Below, in pieces: positions 20,601-26,304 of a stretch of DNA of 64,000 bases (its first letter is position 1; each line of letters starts with the position of its first letter). This stretch comes from Symbiodinium natans. Its lineage: Eukaryota; Sar; Dinophyceae; Suessiales; Symbiodiniaceae. The position numbers and the translations under genes are program-made. The notes beneath the pieces are model-generated. The model saw only the letters and a list, made by a program, of their open reading frames with translations. It was not told the DNA's origin and searched no databases. The stretch spans positions 1 through 64,000 of the forward strand of contig CAJNDS010000770.1 of NCBI GenBank assembly GCA_905221605.1, written 5' to 3'.

Positions 20601-23600
20601 GGTAACGGTGCCGCATGCGCGGTGTGCCCTAGCCTTGGGGCTTTCTTCGTCCAAGGAGAACCCTGAAGTTGAAGGGTCTCACGTGCGCGCCACGCTGGTT
20701 GTGTGCGCCGCACAGATCTTGACGTAAAGATCCCATCTTTTGATGTAATCACGTCCATGTCCCGGTCGTCCTTTCCAACCCATATTCCTCCTGTCCACAA
20801 GGATCGATTCTTCACTCCTCCAGGCTTGGCCAGACCAAACACATACTCTCCGAAGGGTAAAATCTGCCCTTGGTATGGTCTCCCGTAGACCAATTGGAAA
20901 GCTGTACTCTGCGTCCCTGAGTGTAGGTGGTACCTGTTGAACAACCATGCTGCGTGGTGAATTGCCCACGCTCGTAAAGCATGATCTTCAGGAATCTTTT
21001 CCCCAATCCGATCCTCGACCATTTCAATCATCGTGAGGCTTTGTCTCCTGAGGTTCTGAATGTGGCGTTCCACTCTCGCTGTTCTTCCTTTGTGGTAGGG
21101 CTTGTTTGGATACTTTCCAGCCTTGTAGCCTAACTTTTGTCGTATTGCTACAATCAAATCCAGTAAGGCTGTTGTCGCTGGCTCCACATCAATCGCAAAC
21201 AGAACTTCTTCGGAAATGTAGTTCATCTCGAGAGAAAACTTCACCACTTTCTCGGCCAACTTCTTCGTCGGTGCTTTCCCCGGCACTGGAATCGCCCACG
21301 AAAATCGAGTCCATGAATCAAGAATGATCAGACTCACACTGTTCTGACCCATGTACATGAAGTCCATCTGGATCACTGGCTTTCCTGGGTCTTCATACTT
21401 TGCTTCACTGCTTTGTGGGGTATGGTCCTGTTTCGACTTTGCCGCTGCACAGAAATCACACCATGGTTGCATTGGCATGTGGGTTGCCATATGCTCTTCA
21501 ATCTCTGCTTCTGTCGGTTCGGGCACTCCGGGTCTTGTTCTTGCTTTGGGCCTTTGCTTCCTCAGCCTGTCTGCAACTTCTTCTGCGTCCTCATCTCTGT
21601 CTTCGGTGAGGTAGTTGCACAGTCTCCTGAACATCTTCACCTTTGACCCTGAGACGCTCAAACCCAAATACCGACAACCTTCTCGCAGCTTCTCAATCTC
21701 ACTCGTTGCTGTGAGTGACTCTCCATTCACCACAATAGTACTTCCCATGTCGAGTTCCAACTCTTGGTGTCCTCCTGCCTTTCCTTGCTGCTTCACAACT
21801 CCTTTCGGCACTGGCACCTGCAACTCTTCTGGAGCTCCTCTTTCTCTTCCAAACCATTCTGGCTCCTCTTCCATCTTCTTTTCTTCCTCCTTTGGTGCTT
21901 CTTCTGGTGCTACCTCTTCTACCAAGCACTTGTCCAGATACTCTGGTGTCCTGTGCAAGAATGTGAGAATTTCTGATCGAAAAAGCAATCCCGGTATTCG
22001 ATCTTCCAAGTCGGATTTTCGCTCGAGCAATTCCGTTGCTTCAATCACTTCCCATTCGTTGCCCACCTTCACGATGGTGGTCCTGTACTTCCAAGTACCT
22101 GTCGGCGGCTTTACAAACTCAAGTCCAAAATGGCGATGGACTGGCGTTCCATTCGGTAGAAGGCTCCAATCCTTCTCTGGGACTTTACCAAAGTCATAGG
22201 CCAAAGTCACCTTGACTGCCCTGACTTGCTCGACTCCTCTAACTTCCGCTGTCAATCTCAAGCTATTCCTCTGGTATTCCACAGGCACCCGTGCCTTACC
22301 ATCGGGAGATACAAGTTCCCCCGCCTGGGTTTCTTCTCCCCAGGTCTCGCCCCCCTGGCGCTGTTTGCATCCCACTGACACAAACTTCCATCCATTTTTG
22401 AGTAGCCTTCCTAAAGACAGCAAGATGTTATTGGTGTCCGACAACACAAAGTCCTCAGTCACACTGCAGCTACTGAACTGCAAAACTGCTCGCCGCATAC
22501 CTTCAACTCGCATCGCACCCCCTTGTGCGTCCTGCAACCTCAGAGAGGTTGGGGTCGAAACTTCGACGCCTGCATCCGACAATCTTCGTGGTAACAAACT
22601 CACATCTGCTCCTGAATCCAAGATCACCACGTGTTGCTTTGTGTCCAACTGGACCATTCGCACATTGAGAGGTTCCGATCCTCCCTGACTCAGAGGTTCC
22701 AATCCTCCTTGACTCAGAGGTTCCAATCCTCCTTGATTCAGAGGTTCCAATCCTCCTGGAGGTCCCAATCCTCCTTGAACTCTTTCCAAGCTGTTTTCAT
22801 ACCATTGATACAGCTCATCACTCTCATGATCTTGTTTGTTCTCACTCTCATCCCCGATGTAGTAGCACTCTGGTCCTTGCACCTCTATCCTTCTGGTGAA
22901 CCAATCACCTTCTTCTTCTGAAACTTCGCTAAGCTCATAGTGCTCTGTGCCGTCAGGTGGTGTGTTCGCAATGTGATGGAAATCAATGTTCCTCACTCTC
23001 CTTATCCTGTATTGGCTCGCACTCTGCGACGGAGTAACAGACTCGACTGTCGAGTGGGGTACCTCGGTGCTGGCCTCGCTCGCCTGCACTTCTCGAACAT
23101 TGCGGTTTGGACACTCGTTTCCCCAATGTCCTCGCTGCTTGCAGAATCGGCAAACATCTCTGTCCAACTTCTTTCCTCCACCTTTCTTTCCTCCTTTGCC
23201 ATGCTTTCCACCTTTCTTTCCGCCTTTCTTTCCTCCTTTGTGGAAACCTTTGCCTCGTCCTTTCTTTCCTCCTTTGTAGCTTCCTTTTCGTCCACCTTTT
23301 CTCCATTGGCGAAATCCTGCTCCAAAGCTTGACCACGAGTAGGATCCTTTTCCTCCTTTGTTTCCTTTGTTGCCTTTGTTTCCTTTTCCTCCTCCTTTCT
23401 CGTACACTGCATCCACTTCCATTGGTGCTGGTCCTTGATCTGCATTCGAACTGCTCGCTGTGTTCTGCAAGGTCTTTTGCTTCAACACCGTCTGGTAATC
23501 CCAAGTTTTGCTGCTTTGCTCGTATGAAAGAATCGCTTGCTTCACTGACATGTAGTTTGTTCCTTCGGGCATTGTCAAAGTAAGGTGGTCTCGAATCGCC

Positions 23601-24826
23601 CTCGGTGAACATCGAAGCAAAACTCCCATCAACAAATCTCGATCGTAGGTCTTTCCTGAAGCGATCTCGTACTCCCGAACAAGGTTTTCCAGTGAACCAA
23701 TCTGCTCCACCATGCTCTTGCCCCCATCGAAGTTGGGAAACATCCCAATCGCTTGACTGAGGGTTAGAGCTCGTTGTTTGGTGGCTGGTTGGTATTCCCA
23801 AAGCAAACTTTGATAGAGACGATACCCACATCGCTCCCTGCTCCAATTTCGAGACAGTTGCGTTGCTGCTCCCCGCATATACGAAGTCAGTATGTGGTAA
23901 AGCTTTGTCGAAAGTTCTCTCTCCACTGTAGTGAGAGTCGAAACATCGATCGGCGTTGCTCCCAGACTTTCAATCATACTTAGAGCTTCTGAGTACTGCG
24001 AATCGGCAAAACCTAGCCAATTCAGAAACTGATGTTTCCAGGTTGTAAAATCCGGTGGATGCTCTCCCGAGGCTTGTGGGTTCCAAACATCTGGTGCCTT
24101 GATCGCCTTTGTCGCACTTTCAATCCTTCGGTTCAGATCATCCGAACTGCTTGCTTGTTGCTCCAACCTTTGTAGCGCACTCATTCCAACTTGGGTCGCC
24201 CTTGTCAATGCAGTCAGAATTTCAGAAAGTTCTGTGGGTTGTTGGGGTGGTCCATTCTGCTGCATCCCTTGCACTGCAGAAAACTGTAACACGACAAGCA
24301 CACACAGCATCGCTCCTCTCTGTTGTTTTCTCACACAAGCACACGAACGCAAGTGATCTCTCCGTGCCCCTCTGCTCAAGCGCCTCCGAAAACATGAATG
24401 TTGCAATCTCCACAAACATGACTGACGACATGACTGCAAATGCACTGTCGCTTGCAAACATCCAATGCACAACATGATCGCACCTGATACTCCAAGCATA
24501 AGCATCATTGCCATTGCTCCATTGTAATCGAATTGCATAGTCTTGGGGTCGTAGAGGTTCTTTGCTCCTGGAATACTGGTCCAAATCCACATCACCAATG
24601 GATCTCTTGTTCCATTCATAGTCTTGTCGGAGTAGAGGCTCTTGTTTGTACATAGGCCATAGAATTTTGATTCCTCCTGGTAGTCGATCTCTGTTTTCTC
24701 CTCCTGGTAGTCGATCTCTGCTTTCTCCTTCTGGTAGTCGATCTCTGCTTTCTCCTTCTGGTAGTCGATCTCTGCTTTCTCCTTCTGGTAGTCGACCTCA
24801 TCGTCCTGACCAATCTCCCCATTCAT
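17621..24826 (-). CDS. Copia gag-pol polyprotein (gag, protease, integrase, RT, RNase H, TM tail)
   Basis: Makes the enzymes and capsid for copying the element through RNA. Numbered from the Met at 24826 (2,401 residues): a 9-residue repeat, hydrophobic segments at about 105-127 and 173-187, gag at about 230-475, Gly/Lys-rich linker, CCHC knuckle 559-572 (CRFCKQRGHWGNEC), GGLEPLSQ repeats at about 688-720, protease DSGA 737-740, SAP-like motif at about 1042-1072, integrase HCC zone near 1115 with D1155, D1213 and E1253, RT with D1676 and VDD 1762-1764, RNase H D1959, E2000, D2034 and D2054. The tail has a membrane segment 2187-2209, QEPQEEGP repeats and a Cys/His motif 2365-2396. The start is uncertain: the frame is open back to 26191 inside the 5' LTR, but upstream of about 24800 it overlaps ORF1 in a less protein-like frame. 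Met at 24310 or 24265 are alternatives. Expression may need a +1 shift from ORF1 or internal initiation. Confidence 0.93.
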   Translation of the reverse strand: MNGEIGQDDEVDYQKEKAEIDYQKEKAEIDYQKEKAEIDYQEEKTEIDYQEESKFYGLCTNKSLYSDKTMNGTRDPLVMWIWTSIPGAKNLYDPKTMQFDYNGAMAMMLMLGVSGAIMLCIGCLQATVHLQSCRQSCLWRLQHSCFRRRLSRGARRDHLRSCACVRKQQRGAMLCVLVVLQFSAVQGMQQNGPPQQPTELSEILTALTRATQVGMSALQRLEQQASSSDDLNRRIESATKAIKAPDVWNPQASGEHPPDFTTWKHQFLNWLGFADSQYSEALSMIESLGATPIDVSTLTTVERELSTKLYHILTSYMRGAATQLSRNWSRERCGYRLYQSLLWEYQPATKQRALTLSQAIGMFPNFDGGKSMVEQIGSLENLVREYEIASGKTYDRDLLMGVLLRCSPRAIRDHLTLTMPEGTNYMSVKQAILSYEQSSKTWDYQTVLKQKTLQNTASSSNADQGPAPMEVDAVYEKGGGKGNKGNKGNKGGKGSYSWSSFGAGFRQWRKGGRKGSYKGGKKGRGKGFHKGGKKGGKKGGKHGKGGKKGGGKKLDRDVCRFCKQRGHWGNECPNRNVREVQASEASTEVPHSTVESVTPSQSASQYRIRRVRNIDFHHIANTPPDGTEHYELSEVSEEEGDWFTRRIEVQGPECYYIGDESENKQDHESDELYQWYENSLERVQGGLGPPGGLEPLNQGGLEPLSQGGLEPLSQGGSEPLNVRMVQLDTKQHVVILDSGADVSLLPRRLSDAGVEVSTPTSLRLQDAQGGAMRVEGMRRAVLQFSSCSVTEDFVLSDTNNILLSLGRLLKNGWKFVSVGCKQRQGGETWGEETQAGELVSPDGKARVPVEYQRNSLRLTAEVRGVEQVRAVKVTLAYDFGKVPEKDWSLLPNGTPVHRHFGLEFVKPPTGTWKYRTTIVKVGNEWEVIEATELLERKSDLEDRIPGLLFRSEILTFLHRTPEYLDKCLVEEVAPEEAPKEEEKKMEEEPEWFGRERGAPEELQVPVPKGVVKQQGKAGGHQELELDMGSTIVVNGESLTATSEIEKLREGCRYLGLSVSGSKVKMFRRLCNYLTEDRDEDAEEVADRLRKQRPKARTRPGVPEPTEAEIEEHMATHMPMQPWCDFCAAAKSKQDHTPQSSEAKYEDPGKPVIQMDFMYMGQNSVSLIILDSWTRFSWAIPVPGKAPTKKLAEKVVKFSLEMNYISEEVLFAIDVEPATTALLDLIVAIRQKLGYKAGKYPNKPYHKGRTARVERHIQNLRRQSLTMIEMVEDRIGEKIPEDHALRAWAIHHAAWLFNRYHLHSGTQSTAFQLVYGRPYQGQILPFGEYVFGLAKPGGVKNRSLWTGGIWVGKDDRDMDVITSKDGIFTSRSVRRTQPAWRARETLQLQGSPWTKKAPRLGHTAHAAPLPRIMEEPGKEKEGGENEPEPAGDEAGSDVESSKHDTISDLLLSSGQPTPRSSSTDSNQGGGQKRETEGEGREEPAKASKTADAEEPPTKQQKTAESSPTSADPGSPKGSLFPPLYAGQVEEQEDETGYHEDDLWEERVWKECEEEYEADSEGEEEDEDRPPKVSEEELERLDAEAGKAELDKLANMKVVKTIKKEECSEEGKFLTLRTVFDWRKRDGVWKRRCRIVCREFRAGAQSTEETFSPTSGHAAVRMMFLFHLIYNWELTVLDIRDAFLQVKQKALMYADISPWIRTLLGLDEDHVWKVEKCLPGQRSAAEQWFTHLVEILKRLGFEQFVGIPSILKHRVKKIAVSIHVDDELVAGAKGEGRWLICELEKFFKLTVEGPFPSHRGSGEQLHYLKRTYEFLEEGILVTVSKKHYEKLRGLYKLGNRKPRQTPEHQLIGTVDNSKELEENECKKFRSALGTLLYISQDRWDLQHVTKCLASKMSKPTEQALTCLKQALLYVQGTEQLGFLLKYTKVGNKMMDAIYQREEQEEEDEEKKGTHSMEVFTDADWASDREARWSTSSVIVCVNAVPVLSYSRTQKATALSSAESEVLACSGGASEAMLLKKLWMFLAGKLLVEIRMDSSAGRQWMMRTGVGGLKHIDLRVLWLQRGVKNNSFKAKPVPTKLNIADLNTKRLGVSRRRFLMYHIGAMVWNGESHERYGKEEAMEHVAGEVCRSQVRALRATLLNERGSKTARAMYLTMMVNMISQIAGQPDDFGGREREEREFVFIYVKEVSGWIILFSVLLGGIFALLLFYMVEQKVNEGRQEPQEEGPQEPQEEGPQEPQEEGPQEPQEEGPQEPQEEGPQEPQEEFTIRRFVQKYCPPDEDDVQRTARAVNMYFRDAPEDSATGSGNGMPGISTVPASQIHVNDEELARRFQEWGMVNIIPMAQDVDEQLQAQPQYVYTPHGKRYHRPTCADVQRSERFTYSAAVHARLHYRPCGNCRPGTM
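18036..18179 (-). repeat. 24-bp coding minisatellite, six units (intact copy)
   Basis: Encodes six QEPQEEGP octapeptides just after the C-terminal membrane segment. Being a multiple of three, it keeps the frame open. Confidence 0.9.
22669..22764 (-). repeat. 24-bp coding repeat before the protease
   Basis: Three full and one partial unit encode GGLEPLSQ-type octapeptides between the CCHC knuckle and the protease. Unit core on + strand: GAGGTTCCAATCCTCCTTGA. Confidence 0.85.
23111..23152 (-). other. CCHC zinc-knuckle coding site of gag
   Basis: Encodes CRFCKQRGHWGNEC, a Cys-x2-Cys-x4-His-x4-Cys knuckle that binds the element's RNA during packaging. A basic linker of repeated Gly/Lys lies just before it. 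Confidence 0.93.
24672..24797 (-). repeat. 27-bp coding repeat at the ORF1/gag-pol boundary
   Basis: Four full units and a partial one (starts 24672, 24699, 24726, 24753, 24780) encode EIDYQKEKA in the polyprotein frame. It begins directly after the ORF1 stop. As 27 is divisible by three, two minus-strand frames stay open. Confidence 0.88.
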
Positions 24827-26078
24827 CTTCCTCATTTCCAGGGTTTGGCTCCTCGCCCCTTTCTCGCATTCTCCTCCTTTCTGCTCTCCTCCAAGGAGAA
24901 TTCGGGTAGAGCGTAGTGGCTTGCGTTGCTCCCCCTCGCTTCGGTGGTGGTCCCTTTGGCTCTGGAGGTGGCGCCTTGCTTCCAGCAGGTCGTTCCTTCG
25001 GAGGTGGTCCTCTGGAACTGCTCCCTGGCTCATTTCTCGCATCTTCCATCCTGGGTTGTAGGGTCCCAGGTCCCGTCCTGGGTTGTAGGGTCCCAGGCCC
25101 CGTGTCTCGGCTGGAACTCGCTGTTCCACTGCTTTGGCTTCGCTGGCCGTACCTGGCTCGAAAGTATGCAACTCCACGAGCAAATTCCTTGGATTCCCTG
25201 GCTCTTGCTTCGTCTCCTGAAGGAATTGCACCGGCACGTCTTGCAGCATACTCTTCCTCATTCCGGCGGATGTGTTCCGCCACTGCTGCGTTGCTGGGTT
25301 CCCCGTCCAGCGTGTGAAGAGGAAGCTTCGTACCACTCGGCATTGGGTCCGGAGGTGGACACTCTGGAGCTCGTTCTTCTCCTGGCGGTGGACACTCTGG
25401 AGCTTGCTCTGGTTCTGGGCCCGCTGGTGGCGGTGGCCCTCCTGACTTTGGAAACCGAACTGGTTCCTGCAAGGCTCGTTCCCTTGCTCGCCGTTGGATC
25501 CTTTCCGTCTCTGCTGCAAGTGCAGAGAGTCTCTCCAGCTGCCTTCGCCTGCGTTGCTCAGCAGACACTTGCTGCTCTTGCAGCTCCAAGGCGATGTGCC
25601 CAGACGAAAGTGTTCTCGGCTCCCTTCTCGGTGTAGGTGGTGCCTCTTGGTACACCATTGTAGTTTCGGGGCTAGAGGAACTAGGACTCCCGATCTCCAC
25701 TGGCCCGTCTGGTTCTCCCCCTTCCAAGGGAATGTAATCTCTTCCTTCCACCACTGGTCGTTCGGGCTTCTTCTTCGGCTTTGGAGGCATATACCTTGGT
25801 GCACTTCCACTTCCTTCAGCTGCACTGCTTGCTGAAGATCCGTAGCCTTTTCCCATGCCAACACGGTGAATCTTGATCTCCTTTCTTCGTGGCTCCATTT
25901 CTTCTTCTTGTTCCCCTTCTTCCATGGGCTCTGCGGGTTCCATCGGCTCCATGGGTTCTGTGAGTTCCATTGGCTCCATGGGTTCTGTGAGTTCCATGGG
26001 CTCTGTAGGTTCTGTGAGCTCCATTGGCTCCACAGCATCAGGGTTCCAACCCAAACCATCATCACGGCCACGAGGCAT
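24798..26078 (-). CDS. Retrotransposon ORF1, acidic/proline-rich protein, function unknown
   Basis: 426 residues from the first ATG after the primer binding site (26078, MPRGRDDGLGWNPDA) to TGA at 24798-24800. N-terminal third: tandem EPMELTEP-type repeats, then a basic patch (EPRRKEIKIHRV). Middle: PPKPKKKPERP and an Arg/Glu/Gln-rich helical stretch likely to form a coiled coil (about 165-210). Then proline-rich segments with two CPPPGEERAPE-like repeats and a GPGTLQPR duplication (near 25052-25105). The C-terminus is acidic, ending DEWGDWSGR. I recognise no enzyme domain. Its composition is more protein-like than the overlapping +1 frame, so I take this as the true coding frame here. It could be a gag-like or accessory protein. 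The polyprotein frame is +1 to it, and the stop sits at CGA-TGA-GGT. Confidence 0.75.
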   Translation of the reverse strand: MPRGRDDGLGWNPDAVEPMELTEPTEPMELTEPMEPMELTEPMEPMEPAEPMEEGEQEEEMEPRRKEIKIHRVGMGKGYGSSASSAAEGSGSAPRYMPPKPKKKPERPVVEGRDYIPLEGGEPDGPVEIGSPSSSSPETTMVYQEAPPTPRREPRTLSSGHIALELQEQQVSAEQRRRRQLERLSALAAETERIQRRARERALQEPVRFPKSGGPPPPAGPEPEQAPECPPPGEERAPECPPPDPMPSGTKLPLHTLDGEPSNAAVAEHIRRNEEEYAARRAGAIPSGDEARARESKEFARGVAYFRARYGQRSQSSGTASSSRDTGPGTLQPRTGPGTLQPRMEDARNEPGSSSRGPPPKERPAGSKAPPPEPKGPPPKRGGATQATTLYPNSPWRRAERRRMRERGEEPNPGNEEDEWGDWSGR

Positions 26079-26104
26079 GGCTTCGGTCCCGGATGCACAG
26101 TGTG

Positions 26105-26115
26105 CTCCGCTACCA
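26105..26115 (-). promoter_or_regulatory. Primer binding site (initiator Met-tRNA type)
   Basis: TGGTAGCGGAG on the minus strand directly follows the 5' LTR. It is complementary to a tRNA 3' end CUCCGCUACCA, close to the CUCUGCUACCA end of animal initiator tRNA-Met and to Ty1's TGGTAGCGCC site. The primer identity is inferred, as this organism's tRNA is not in the window. Confidence 0.8.
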
Positions 26116-26250
26116 TGCTAAACTTCAAGTCGCTCTTTTTCCTTGAACCGGTAAAGGCGCTGTCGGTAAAACATGAGTCACAAATCCACACATGCTCATC
26201 AACCCTTTGGGTTGGTAGGTGGGGTTCCCAGGTAGTAGAAAAACTTTACA
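26116..26250 (-). repeat. 5' LTR (135 bp)
   Basis: Identical by eye to the 3' LTR at 17236-17370. Transcription should start here. The long polyprotein frame is already open within it (Met at 26191). Confidence 0.95.
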
Positions 26251-26304
26251 CCTTTCCAGACCTCCCGGGGCCCGTGGTGAACAGACGTGTTTGCAAAGCG
26301 CCGA
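26251..26304 (+). repeat. Junction element copy 2, right part, with right target duplicate
   Basis: CCTTTCCAGACCTCCCGGGG to GCAAAGCGCCG, continuing the JE interrupted at 17235. CCTTT at 26251-26255 is the right target-site duplicate. It is followed by AACATAATTCTGG instead of the ATCTCAAAAA seen after other JE copies. Confidence 0.92.

Larger units (their letters stand above)
13424..20693 (+). repeat. Segmental duplicate of 1-7263
   Basis: Position 1 corresponds to 13424, and homology runs through satellite A, JE and the 3' part of the retrotransposon to 20693 (matching 7263). About fifteen differences were noticed by eye over 7.26 kb, roughly 99.8% identity, and most lie in the retroelement part. 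The left end of the first copy lies outside the window, so the true length is unknown. A recent tandem duplication is likely; an assembly artefact cannot be excluded. Confidence 0.88.
17236..26250 (-). mobile_element. Complete Ty1/copia LTR retrotransposon, 9,015 bp
   Basis: Full element read on the minus strand: 5' LTR, primer binding site, ORF1, gag-pol polyprotein, a 250-bp 3' untranslated part, purine tract, 3' LTR. The two 135-bp LTRs are identical by eye, so insertion is recent. Integrase lies before reverse transcriptase, the defining order of Ty1/copia. The gag-pol frame is open throughout and the catalytic residues of protease, integrase, RT and RNase H are present, so the element could be active. 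It is inserted in the JE spacer between satellites A and B, with a 5-bp target duplication. Confidence 0.97.

Noticed and set aside
21615-22199. 194-codon plus-strand ORF opposite the protease-integrase region
   Set aside because: Antisense shadow of a verified coding frame, Ser/Pro-rich as expected from the complement.
22983-23846. 287-codon minus-strand ORF overlapping gag
   Set aside because: An alternative frame through the Gly/Lys-rich linker; the polyprotein frame has the CCHC knuckle and is continuous with protease.
24222-24653. 143-codon minus-strand ORF between ORF1 and gag
   Set aside because: A different frame from gag-pol, short and Cys-rich with no recognisable motif. It cannot be excluded as an alternative coding exon but has no support.
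26116-26191. Start of the polyprotein at the Met inside the 5' LTR (26191)
   Set aside because: It would translate the LTR and primer site and a Trp/Gln-rich stretch overlapping ORF1. Better starts exist near 24826 or 24310. Kept only as a finding about the open frame.
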